Numbered from the stretch's first letter, positions 10,237 to 20,099 are shown. The stretch: 22,387 nucleotides of DNA from Plakobranchus ocellatus (GCA_019648995.1 BLXT01000403.1:9232-31618), one strand, 5' to 3'. Made by a program: numbers and translations. The notes: generated from the sequence alone by a model not told the origin.

Positions 10237-11314
10237 TTACATGAAGTCCTGTGATGTGTGTCCCAACATTCTGTAAAATTTTAGCTGTTTTTCTTTTTGT
10301 TGGTGTTTTGAAAACTTTTTTGTCCTTTCTAGGTTTGATAACTCTCTGAAGTTATTTTGGCTGTCCTAGTGCCTTGCAAAACATGCTTGTTTTTTTTAGG
10401 GTCAGAATTCAGTTTTCTTTGAACTAAATGTCTGGCGAGGTGTTCTTCTTGTGCAGATAAAGGTGTGTTCTTGCAAAGACTTAGTGATCGACAGAATGTT
10501 GTATCATTTTTTATCATTGGTTAGAGATGTTAAACTGTCTTGTGAGTGTGTTTGTGTCATCTTAGTAGGTGTTGATTGTGCAGTCTGGAGAGGAGTGATA
10601 CTGTTACAAATGGAATCATGAACTTGATTTGCTGTCCATGTGATGTTTGTACTAAAACTTGTGCCTGCAGCTTTGTCAGTGTGATGTAAAGCTGTGTATG
10701 TTGTGTTTGTCCTATCATAGTGAGATGAGCCAATGTTCCTGACGTCTGTGTTGCATATGTTTGTGCTGTGGATTTCAGTTGTTTCCAAAGTATGTGTGAT
10801 TGTATAACTGGAGCTTTCTTGATCTTGAGAGTGGTTGTTGTCATTATCAGCATGTGGGCTGCTTGTTTCTGTGATGAGGACTGTTGCACTTGGTGAGTGT
10901 GAAGGTGTAGGCTCAGGCATAGTTGCCGTTCTTTTCACACAGCCATGCATTACTAGATCTAAGCTGTTATGATGGCTGCATAATGTAAAATGTTCTTGAA
11001 TTGTTGGTAGTAAGTGCACCACATACAGTGTGTATCCATGTTTTTAAGAAATAGTTGTTCTACTCTGTTGATGGTAATCACGCCGTGCATTCTTCGAATA
11101 TAGTTAATCAAAGCAAAACACTTTACACACATAAACTTTGAATATGTATCCTCTTTGTATTTGTTAACATTTAGTTTGTAAATCAGTAACATGTCTCCAG
11201 ACAGTTGAGCACATTTGTGCAGTCTGTTGTTTTTTTTTTTGTAATACAAATATTACCACAAATTCGACATAAAGCTTGTACACAGCGTGTGTGGCTCTCA
11301 AAGGAATGCTCCAT
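10237..11314 (-). pseudogene. RAG1 N-terminal-like protein relic (N-RAG-TP-like), frame-broken
   Basis: Read on the minus strand. From the ATG at 11314-11312 comes ...ALCRICGN (first Cys pair, codons 11269-11258). The frame then breaks at an A11 run (11240-11230) and resumes with ...MCVKC (11129-11118) and ...HCMWC (11027-11016). Vertebrate RAG1 has LCRICGN, then a CHNC and a CDIC pair. The second gap, 30 residues, is nearly the same as in RAG1 (about 31); the first is shorter (about 44 versus about 61). Next comes a Ser/Thr/His/Asn-rich linker (frame 11022-10504) holding GCVKR, comparable to the basic patch after CDIC in RAG1. A further shift at an A6 run (near 10510) leads to a charged segment with LSAQEEHLARHLVQRKL (10517-10332), and a last shift to LERTKKFSKHQQKEKQLKF, ending at TAA 10239-10237. 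These last parts may match the entry to the nonamer-binding region, which is weaker evidence. No DDE core is seen. Four shifts point to a pseudogene, but at least two coincide with A-runs, so assembly error is possible. Confidence 0.7.
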
Positions 11315-11340
11315 ACCAAGTTATCCTAAATCAAGCAAAG

Positions 11341-11526
11341 GAAGTAAAATATAAACAGCAATCTCACACAATTATCTTTTTGTTAATGCGATGAAAATTA
11401 TTTTTGTTAAAATACAAATATCTATAGATTAAAAAACAGAAAAATCGTTTTTAAGATTGCAAGTGCCGTTTCTTTTTAAATACAATAAAAAAAAGAACTG
11501 TATAAATTTCAAGTGCAAAATCCCGA
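11341..11526 (-). other. possible small intron of the RAG1-like relic
   Basis: AT-rich sequence with no open frame, lying between the open minus-strand segment at 11527-11835 and the cysteine-rich segment. At its 3' side on the minus strand is cttgatttag|G (AG at about 11329-11328), an acceptor-like end. The frame entering the zinc-binding part has a stop just after this acceptor, so either the ATG at 11314 is the start or the junction has decayed. Confidence 0.25.
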
Positions 11527-11529
11527 TTA

Positions 11530-11835
11530 GTTATAGGTAAATTTAAATTGTAAATGAGACTGACGAAATTTTTTTACAGAAACACCAATTATATTCTGTC
11601 GTAAGGTTCCATCGTAGGGATCAAATTCAGAAGATAAAAATGAGTGGAATAACGATGTTTGCACTCCGAGTAGTTTTGAAGTGATTTGATGGAAAGAAAG
11701 CAGATTTTCGGTTTCATTGTTAGTTTCGCTGCTTGTACTGCCTGCATGGCCTGCATGCACGGAGCATTGGGACCCGGGCTTGATTGATGGCAGCAGCTGT
11801 GATCTGCTGTGACTAAGCTTATCAACGCTGGGCAA
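11530..11835 (-). pseudogene. possible upstream exon of the RAG1-like relic
   Basis: An open minus-strand segment of about 100 codons whose translation is Ser/Thr/Asn/His-rich in its first half and hydrophilic later (for example FLSSEFDPYDGTLRQNIIG). Composition and orientation agree with the relic that begins about 210 bases downstream. I recognise no RAG1 leader motif such as the basic FKLF-type stretch of vertebrate RAG1, so membership in the same gene is inferred from position only. An overlapping frame (11589-11858) is also open, so this may be chance. Confidence 0.25.
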
Positions 11836-11859
11836 ACATCTGTTGCCATCCTATTCACT

Positions 11860-14800
11860 CATGATTCAGTGGGGCCTATTGTTATTGCCAGTTCTGCTAC
11901 CACTGTGTTCTTACATCCATGTTTTTTTTGGGAAATTTTATGTATCTGAAGTTTAATATCTACTGACACTAATTATAAATAGAACATTTTACACATAAAA
12001 TGATGGGTGGTTTTATATGCAATCAATAAACGTAACAAGGTGCATAAATAGGAAAAGAATCTCTATTTGTCAAGTAAAAGGCTAATTTTTCAACTTTAAT
12101 AAAATTCTAATGAAAATGTTGGAAATGAAATTGAAAGCATGAGCTGTCTAGTAACAAAATATCGATTGATCGTGGTTCTTTGATTTTTTTTTTTTTGACA
12201 CTTAGCTTAATGCATGGTAATGGATATACATGTACATTGTGGTTTTGTAATGTAATTGTAAATATATAAAATGCGCTGCATATTTAATTTATTTAAACAG
12301 TTCCATATAGTACACTTGTAAAGATGTTGGATAATTTGATTGTTATTCTTAGCATAGTGCGTCAAGAAGAAGCTTTTGCCTTCATCTATTCCGTCTGTGT
12401 AACTCGGCTTCTTTTACTCTGTGTTTCATTTTTGGGTGTTACTTACAGTGAATTTTTTTTTTTTTTATTTGATCTGATCATCCATCTGGAAAATCTGGCC
12501 ATATTATTTTAGCCAAGGTATTATCTACAGAGGTTTTGCAGATCTTTTGAGGGCCCTTATTTTGAATTGAAGCTGTTGGCGCCAGCGAACTTTTTCTTTG
12601 TGCCATGAGCAAATGGCCTAGCGTTCTGTTACCTTTTGAAACTACATTAGTAACACCAGAATAACGTAGTCCAGAAAAAGGCTATGTTTTATTTTATTTA
12701 TTTTTTTATTTTTGTCAAAGAAAAGTTTTGTTTGATCCTAAATATCTGTACAAATATATTTTGAAATTGTTTTTAAAAAATAGTCACTAGTTTTTATCCA
12801 AGAGGCATATGTTATGCTCACAACTGAACCCACCTTGTAACAACTGAAAACCACAGGAGCACAAATTTACCATTAAATAAACACATATTAAAATTGTACA
12901 CAATAGTGTAGAATTTTGGGAATGAAACCTTGGCATGCTGGAGGTATGGTTCAATGCTTTGTTTGTAATGGAGAAAGAGATCAAGATCTAGATTTGCATT
13001 AAACTTGATATTTAATATAAATGAAAATCTGATTTATAAAAGATTTCTTGTTGTAAAGTCTAGTTCTAAGGTCCACCCGTATGTCTTGTCTAAAGGTATG
13101 TGCAGTTACGTTATGCTCTCTATGGGACATTGAGGGTGAGGCATGCTGGGTTAGTTAACAGACAAGCTGACCTGCTTATGCTAAGGGCTCTTGGAAGCAG
13201 GGGTGCGAAAGGTCTATATATCCACTTAAATAAACCAAGTGACATAGAGGCAACCTTTTATTTATGTGAAAAATTTCCAGTCCTTAAATTCAAAAGGCTT
13301 TAACCCTCACCATTGTATGCAACACTAAACAAGCATGCAAGCATGGTTATCATTACTAGTTACAATTGTTGATTTAAGTGCCTGGATGTTTTCATTACAG
13401 CCTACTCAGGCAATTGCTTTTTTATTGTTTTAAAGTTGTAAATTACAACTCTTATTCACTGAGAGAAAGTTATACAGTGCCTTGTTATTATTGTTAATTC
13501 ATACATGAAAATATAATAGTAAGGCATTTAAAATTTATATAGATCTCAGTTTTACTAAATGTGCCTTGGAATCTTTTTTTTTCAAGCATAGATCGGTTTT
13601 TGTGTGTGTATCTGTGAGTAGGAAATTAGGTAAGGGAAAACTCGGTGATATTCTTCTCTATCAAGGAAACTTTTTTTTTTTTTTTTTAAATGTGATAAAT
13701 TGTTGATCACATGATTGCTAAATAAAAAACAAAATTTTTTTTAAAAAGTAAGGAGATAAAATATTCAATCCTAGGTCCAAATTGTTTTCATGAGAGGTAT
13801 TTTTATATATTTTTTTTTTTTATTGCTCCACTTTTTTTTTTTTTTTGTGCTTTGGGAACACGTGCATGCCATGGCCAAACATGACACATTTGACCTCATT
13901 GGATTCTATAAAAAGGAATGAATTTGGTCTGATAATTGAGTGGTTTATTACAATTTACAGGTATATGAAATGTCTTCTGGTCTAAAGCTGCAATCATCAA
14001 TTTGGGTTTAAGAAATTTTGAAAGTGATACCATATGAGAGGTCTGTATATTTTAACTTTAAAAATAAATGTTTCAGGTTTGGAAATCATTTGAATGGTAC
14101 AGCATGAGAAGTGATTTTGTAATCTGAAAACTGGATATTAGAGTATGTTGATTCTGTGACGACAAGTTATGAGCCTTTTTTTTTTTTTCATACAGAAACA
14201 AAAATGATAAAATGAAAATTTCTTGTACCCCAAAAAGGCAACATTTGACTACGTCATGCTCATTGCCTCAAAACAAAATAGGACATGAAATAATCCAAAG
14301 AAATTGATTGTTTCTCTTTTGAGCTATTTTGTACCTGCCTGCAATGTAATTTAATTCTTTACCTGTAGGACTGAGAGGGATTTGAGTATTTCTTGTTGCA
14401 ATATGAACGTGACAAGCGCAAAAAATAGATATGTCATATAAGTTTTGAAGTGTACTTAAATTCTTTCTTCTTGCAATCAACAATGCTATAACTAAGGTTT
14501 CCAAAGTGTGCAGACATTTCAATACATGTACTTTTTCTGATATGCATACAGTAGTCACTAGCAGCAATATATATTCCTCTTAATAAATGTTTTGATTGAC
14601 TTAAGAACTCCTTCTCAAGGGTTTTATCATAAAAGAATTCTAATATAACTGCCATTTTTTTACAATTGTATCTCACTGCCCATATGAAAATAATCTCTTG
14701 TCTATTTTGGTTGCTTTTAACCCATTCACAGTGACTGTCTAGATGCGGAAAACTTAACCTCATGTAAAGTGGCACCAACATTTAACAACTTGATTTTGAA

Positions 14801-15770
14801 TATGTGCATTGCATCTGAAGACAAATTTCCCATCCTAAAACTTTTTATGGTTTTGATTTATCATTTTTTATATTGGCATGCTCACCTCCTGCCAAGCTAT
14901 AGTTTACAATGGCTTTTTCATGTGCCTTAATTTAGTATTATTTCAATTGCAATTTTTCTAGAAATTATAGCTTTCTTAATATTCACGTCACTTGAGGTAT
15001 TAAATCTATACATGTATTATTTTAAGCAACTGATGCAATCTAGTCTCAAATCAATTCTGTTACATCCACAATAGACATGATAACTGATATTTCTTGGTAC
15101 ACCACAGATCGAAAACCACAAGCACAAGAGGTGGGAAGAAAGCCTGTTGGTTCTTGTTATTAATTTGTAAATTTTAACTCTTATTGTACCTCATAGTTTT
15201 GCAATGTATACACTGTTGAGATTTGTATAGATCTGAATTCCATTAATATTGCCTTGAAATCTGTTTTATGTACATGTATATAGTATTTTGTGTAAGAAAG
15301 AAATAATGGGGAAATTAATAGTACATGAAGAGTATGCAATATTAAAAAAAAACAAAAAACAGGGTTTCTTGAAAAATTAGTCGAGGCTTTTTGAAATTTA
15401 TTTGTCGGCGTTATCAATATCATTAGAAACATTGATTTTTTTCTAGTTCAAACTGAAGAGTAGCAAACTTTGTCCACTCTGAATCAGTAAAGTATTAAAA
15501 CTAAAATAAGTGAGTGACAAAGCCAAGTACTAATGAAGTACAAATGCATATGTACAACATTTTCTGACATAAGAAGTGAGGGGGATAAAGAATCTATTGT
15601 GCTTGATGCATTTTGATCAAATTAATGAACGAATTCATTGTTTTCAGGAGTGTATGCATTTGAAACAAAGATCAAGGTGTGTATTGTATCGAATGATCTT
15701 TAGTATTTATTATGTGTGAAAACAATGCTTCATTTCCATATGACATGGAAACAAAGAACAAATTTGTACA
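11860..15770. other. long non-coding stretch
   Basis: About 3.9 kb of AT-rich DNA rich in T and A homopolymers (for example near 12187, 12455, 13671, 13811, 13832 and 14178). Short frames of 60-115 codons on both strands, for example 14434-14781 on minus, show no motif and no splice context that I trust. It could be intergenic or intronic. I see nothing else to annotate. Confidence 0.45.
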
Positions 15771-15788
15771 GGGGTGGGAAGGGCAGGG
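15771..15788 (+). other. G-quadruplex motif
   Basis: GGGGTGGGAAGGGCAGGG has four G-runs of three or more with loops of 1-2 bases, which fits the canonical intramolecular G4 rule. It sits in otherwise AT-rich DNA, about 400 bases before the coding relic at 16.2 kb. Confidence 0.6.
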
Positions 15789-16204
15789 CTGAGAATATAG
15801 TGAGATATATTGATTAACTATTGTAAAAATATATTGTAGACACAGATTTATGAAAGAATAATAATAAATGAGTAGCTTACTCTGGTAACTGATAATTTCT
15901 TTCTTGCAATATTGTGCTTTTGTTTTGTGATATTACAGTACACTCGTCGGAAATCATTTACAATACATATATACAGGGAAGGATGGTTAAATTATGTGAA
16001 ATATGAAATCCATATTCACAAAGAAAGCACTTCAGAGGTTTGATAAGCCTGTGGTCGATATGATTCTTTCCGTGCATAATATATGGCGTCTCAAGCCCGC
16101 AAGGCACTTATAATTCTTATATTTACATGTAATAAATAACTTGTCCTTTTGTACCTGGAGTGCCAGATCCTGTAGTGAACTATGCATCAACTCAGTGATC
16201 ATTG

Positions 16205-16685
16205 TCAACAGAGGTTACTGGAAAGCTTACTTGCCGATGCTCTGTTAATTTTTTATACATGTATTTTAAACCCGTCAATAACAAGGTGATCTCAGCTGTT
16301 TATGACATGTTAGACCAGGACGTTGGTAGTGGACTTGAACTCGCAAAGAGGAAAGTTCCTGTAGATCCCAGGGCAGGTTCTCTAGCCATCAAGCCACCAA
16401 CGCTCCGAATCCGATCCTTTATGTTGAGCAAGGGGGCAAGAAAAATAGGAGGATTACAAATTGCTACCTGCATTAACTCCTGGCATTGCATTGGATAGAG
16501 ATAGCCTTCATGTTTTGTTAGGAGTTTTAAAGCAGCACCAGAGTATTCCGGTAACCGAAGGCTCAGACGAACAGCCAACAGAGGATGTGACCGATTTTGA
16601 TTCTTGGCGAGATGAGTCAGTAGAGGATCTCCGAATCCGGCAACAGCTAACAAACCAAAAAATTAATGTTAAATTGTTATCTTGA
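16205..16685 (+). pseudogene. unidentified coding relic with one frameshift
   Basis: I do not recognise it. An open frame (16205-16498) has a coherent mid-section, including DMLDQDVGSGLELAKRKVPV and SLAIKPPTLRIRSFMLSKGA. Near 16460-16475 the sense appears to pass into the +1 frame (to TGA at 16683-16685), with ALDRDSLHVLLGVLKQHQ and an acidic part holding TDFDSWRDESVEDLRIRQQL. Composition and GC content differ from the flanks on both sides, which are AT-rich. No zinc finger, nuclease or polymerase motif is visible. It may be a decayed transposon protein fragment or an exon of an unknown gene carrying an indel; the sequence alone does not separate these. Confidence 0.35.
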
Positions 16686-16699
16686 CAGAGTTGCCATAG

Positions 16700-17960
16700 A
16701 ACTGCGATGGCATAGTACAGGATTGAATTGAAACCGAGATAGGGTACCCCATATGTCAGCAACCCTAAAACATACGCTTCGCTACGCCAGAGCCACTACA
16801 TTAATGGATTATGCATGAGTGCAGACACCATGCTGCTGGAGTTCACAGGAGAGCTTCATAGTTGTTGTTTTTTTTCCGAATTTTTCCCTCTTCTAACTTT
16901 GCCTTATGGTTTATTATGATGTCCAGTCTTTTTGCATAGCTCTTAACTCATCAATTTTGAAAACTGGCCACTTTTATGTTTTGCATAAATATTTCACAGA
17001 ATAAAAGTGAAAACGTGAAATCAAATAGCAACTAAATAAGAACCCGCAACCAGGCTCTAATTTGGTCTAGAGACGCGAGTCTAACCTATTAAGTGTTATT
17101 TTTATCGGACTGAAAAGTCGACGAATACGGGGGGAAAACATTTTTCATTGACCGCAAATTTTGTGAAACGTCAAAAACTCGCCAAAACAAAACAAAACAA
17201 AATAAAAAAATAACTAAAAAGAAACCTACTGGAAAGGCTCAATTTTACATCATTGTCAACCATACTTGATTGTCAAGCATAGTCTATCCATAGCCTACCC
17301 TAGGTACAGGCCCAGCACAATTCGTAACTTGGTTTTGGCCCAAGCTATTTTCCCCAAGGCGAATGTTTTGAATTGTCTTTATTCTGTGCTTCGATTTATT
17401 ACATATTGAAATTCTTATTCTGCGTTATCCCTAGTATTAAGCTGGTCTTTGTTTAAACTACTTAGCCGAAATTATATCTTGATCTAGATCAAAAGTTCTA
17501 GATCCAAATTATTGTCTTGAATGTTTACTTTGGACATAGAGGCTGAAGCAATAGTTTGCGTTTAAAATTTTGATTCTTGCCATAGCTCTGATCATTCTAA
17601 ACTAGATCTAGACTAAATTAAGACTGCCTGTTTCCACCCGGCCACTGATCAAATCTAGATCTTTATCATCGACGCATAATTATTTTTCATCATCTTATAA
17701 ATTCACAATGCGAATGCACACTCGAGCCAGCAAACCGTCTTGTGTGAGCAAAGCCTTTCACTTGGTCTTATAGAACCATTAAACTAACAATCATTCCAAA
17801 AAAAGTTGGAGCTGACTTGAAATCTTCAACAGCTAAAAGAAAAGTACAGACATTTTCCAAGTGAAAAATAGGCAGGTCTACAGATTTTCAAGTACTTACC
17901 CTCAACTACTGTTTATACTCTTTACTCTTACAACAACTAAAAAGTTAAATATATCGACTT
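16700..17960. other. non-coding stretch with tagatcta-type motifs
   Basis: I see no supported gene. The perfect 14-bp palindrome TTGATCTAGATCAA lies at 17479-17492, and further ctagatct motifs occur near 17601 and 17652. A patch at about 17040-17100 looks faintly like an antisense tRNA or SINE fragment but fails the box-B test. Confidence 0.4.
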
Positions 17961-17970
17961 ACCAATTATT

Positions 17971-18072
17971 TCTTCTTCTTCTTCTTCTTCTTCTTCTTCT
18001 TCTTCTTCTTCTTCTCCTCCTCCTCCTCCTCCTCCTCCTCCTCCTCCTCCTTTTCCTCCTTCTTCTTCTTCT
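17971..18072 (+). repeat. CTT/CTC triplet microsatellite (polypyrimidine tract)
   Basis: About 100 bases of almost pure pyrimidine: a (CTT)n block of roughly 15 units, then a (CTC)n block of roughly 12 units, a short interruption, and more CTT. The other strand is GAA/GAG. Long mirror-type R-Y tracts like this can form triplex (H-DNA). The poly-Leu frame that crosses it is a by-product of the repeat and not a gene. Confidence 0.95.
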
Positions 18073-18202
18073 ACTACTTTTTCTACTCATGCTTTCTTCC
18101 CTTGATGCATGTGCTACTCTGAGTACTTTATACATTTTTTTTTTCTTAAATGTAAGTTCAGTTTTATGTGGCTCACCTTCTTTTTTGTGGTTTAGTTTCT
18201 GG

Positions 18203-18222
18203 GTTTGTTTGTTTGTTTGTTT
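18203..18222 (+). repeat. short GTTT repeat
   Basis: Four to five copies of the tetramer (gtttgtttgtttgttttt), directly before the SINE-like unit. It could be simple sequence or the worn end of a retroposon tail read in the other orientation. Confidence 0.5.
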
Positions 18223-18235
18223 TTGGACTTATTAG

Positions 18236-18450
18236 GCTCTTACGCCGTACTTTTCTTAGCCTCGCAAAAGGTGTGACTGTGAGCCTACGATCTCTTGAGT
18301 TCAACTCTAGCAATACCTTGCCGAACCGAGTTGGAACACTGATCGGTCCGCGTGCATCGACTAGACTCTGTAACCCGATGATTCGCAGTGGCAGGCCTTG
18401 TATCGAGAAGTCTGTGCACTGTAGCTTAAAACTGTATAAATAATGAAATA
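18236..18450 (+). mobile_element. tRNA-derived SINE-like sequence
   Basis: A roughly 215-bp patch, clearly more GC-rich than its surroundings. GAGTTCAACTC (about 18297-18307) fits a polymerase III B box, and TAGCCTCGC (about 18258) is an A-box-like stretch about 40 bases upstream, the spacing expected inside a tRNA-derived head. A non-tRNA body follows and ends in an A/T-rich tail (ataaataatgaaataaa, about 18436). I cannot assign a SINE family and see no flanking target duplication. It could also be a fragment of another repeat. Confidence 0.35.
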
Positions 18451-18506
18451 AATGCCGGCATTATTAGTGAGATTCTGATTTTTTTTTATTTTTGTCGTGA
18501 TGGCCA

Positions 18507-18599
18507 AGGTCCCTAGGACTCAGTGCTTGTGACTGGTCACTATTTTCTAGAATCTAGCCCATTTCAATTTATAAAGATAAAGTCACGGAATCGCATGTA
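18507..18599 (+). repeat. left 93-bp inverted-repeat arm
   Basis: Exact reverse complement of 19141-19233. The match stops abruptly at both its outer and inner borders. The inner border abuts an alternating catgtacatgtacatg stretch that the other arm lacks. Confidence 0.95.
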
Positions 18600-18618
18600 C
18601 ATGTACATGTTATTAAGG

Positions 18619-18619
18619 G

Positions 18620-18650
<31 letters not shown>

Positions 18651-18651
18651 A
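18619..18651 (+). repeat. TTTTG pentamer repeat
   Basis: About six tandem copies of TTTTG inside the loop of the foldback element. A simple sequence repeat. Confidence 0.85.
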
Positions 18652-19140
18652 AATATATTTTGACCCTACAAATAATCTGCACGATTTAGAGATTATGTCT
18701 TCAAATATTAGTATAGTTTTTAAGCGTAAAAAAATACCGATAAAATTGTTAAACTTCTCTATAAGATCATGATATATTTGCGATGGCATATAGTGATAAA
18801 ACAAGCAAGTAAATAAATCTGTGTCTATCATTTCATGCTTAGCGAAGCCAGGCAGTTGGAACTGAACTGTGGCGTTACAGTAGCCTGTGTTTGGCCTGTA
18901 CCTAGAGTAGACTCTCAACACCTGCAGTTCACGTCTGCTCGACATCATGACATGGGGTTTCGTTACCCTCTTGTATTAAAGGTAGGTTACTCTAGATCCA
19001 GAGGACAAACCCCATTGTCAACAAACATGGCGAGCTTGCTAACAAATGCAAAAAGTGAGTTACATTTTTATAACGGAACCGCATTAAAAGGCATCATAAA
19101 CTATGTATTATTCAATCGTGAATTAGCAAAAGAATATGTC

Positions 19141-19233
19141 TACATGCGATTCCGTGACTTTATCTTTATAAATTGAAATGGGCTAGATTCTAGAAAATAG
19201 TGACCAGTCACAAGCACTGAGTCCTAGGGACCT
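19141..19233 (-). repeat. right 93-bp inverted-repeat arm
   Basis: Exact reverse complement of 18507-18599. Its outer end lies only six bases before the left arm of the second inverted-repeat element. Confidence 0.95.
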
Positions 19234-19239
19234 AGAATC

Positions 19240-19507
19240 CCTAGATCTAGGTAATCCTTACCATCTGCGGTGCCTGCGGGGTTTGTTAATTAAGGCCTAC
19301 CGATAATATTGACGAAATGAAGTGATTTTAGTTGATAAGGTCCGATCTAGAAAAAAAAAAACTCGAGAGATCTTAGGCAATTGTGTTTCATGTTCACACT
19401 ATCGCATTTGATATCCAAATCGGACGAATCAAGTAAAACCCGTTTATTTTCGTCAGATTTATCGGTTTCGTAGGGACTGCAGATGGTAAGGATTACCTAG
19501 CTCTAGG
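19240..19507. mobile_element. second, smaller inverted-repeat element
   Basis: The arms are 19240-19279 and 19469-19507. Their core (19247-19268 and 19479-19500) is a perfect 22-bp inverted repeat containing GGTAATCCTTACCATCTGC. Outside the core the arms agree imperfectly, about 34 of 40 positions overall. The loop is about 210 bp with no coding content. It is a MITE-like unit, and it abuts the 93-bp foldback element, so one may have inserted beside or into the other. Confidence 0.6.
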
Positions 19508-19512
19508 CCTAG

Positions 19513-20095
19513 GGGACTACAAAATAGGACTGTCCATTAGACTCGGGCCAACAGAGAACTGTCTCTACACAAACATGGGTTTCCATAAGCTTAATAATTT
19601 TTTATATTCTTGTTCTAACCGACGAAATTCAAAACTTGCATACCTTGAGATTAGTCTGGATCAGGATAAAAAATGACGTTTCGGTGAAAATGAACGATTA
19701 AAAATCTTGAGATCATCAGTAGATCTAGATCTAGACCCAAATAAAACAATTCAGGAATATGTTCCAGGCCTACATACATGGACAGCATGATTGCAGTTTT
19801 TACTGTGCAAGTGATCACCTTGGAATAGGTTGGGAACATGCTCTACTTCTATAATTTTCATCAGCTACCAATGAAATGAAAAGGTCCTTGTGTAAAATTG
19901 TGGAGATAAGCCTAGGGCCTAGATCTAGTTGTTTGTAGTAAAAATCACTTTAGATTTATTTACATTATAATTTGCATGCGACCTCAATTTCAATTTGTGC
20001 ACAGTTAATGCACGTAGAACTAGAAATCTTTTGGCCTGTCCCTGGATCATCCCATCACATAAATTCCATTGATGCAGTAGTGATTTGCTTGCAAT
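19513..20095. other. non-coding stretch
   Basis: I see no supported gene. It contains a tandem agatctagatctagac motif (about 19720-19735) and another tagatctag near 19920. Short minus-strand frames look like chance. Confidence 0.4.
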
Positions 20096-20099
20096 GCAA

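Larger units (their letters stand above)
18507..19233. mobile_element. foldback / long-TIR element with identical 93-bp arms
   Basis: The left arm (18507-18599) begins AGGTCCCTAGGACTCAGTGC. The right arm (19141-19233) is its exact reverse complement over all 93 bases, base by base. The loop is 541 bp (18600-19140). Perfect identity suggests recent mobility or gene conversion. The loop carries a TTTTG repeat and no recognised transposase. No clear target-site duplication is visible at the outer ends. A DNA transposon (MITE or foldback) is most likely; a segmental inverted duplication is the alternative. Confidence 0.75.

Noticed and set aside
11901..11907. CACTGTG heptamer near the RAG1-like relic, as a recombination signal or TIR end
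   Set aside because: No nonamer at 12- or 23-base spacing and no inverted partner was found. A 7-mer is expected a few times by chance in a window this size.
13100..13303. 67-codon plus-strand frame with a basic composition
   Set aside because: No motif. The nearby AAAG|GTATGT donor-like site has no supported upstream exon.
14268..14781. Overlapping minus-strand frames of about 100-115 codons
   Set aside because: AT-rich composition, no motif, no splice or start context; likely chance.
17040..17100. Antisense tRNA-like phrase (gaacccgcaacc ... gagtctaacc)
   Set aside because: The B-box equivalent is broken and no cloverleaf closes. At best it is a worn SINE fragment.
17861..18235. 124-codon plus-strand frame with a long poly-Leu run
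   Set aside because: The run is the CTT/CTC microsatellite read in one frame, with nothing else to support a gene.
19021..19068. ATGGCGAGC with good start context followed by GTGAGT, as a tiny first exon
   Set aside because: It lies inside the loop of the foldback element, encodes only about nine residues and has no partner exon.
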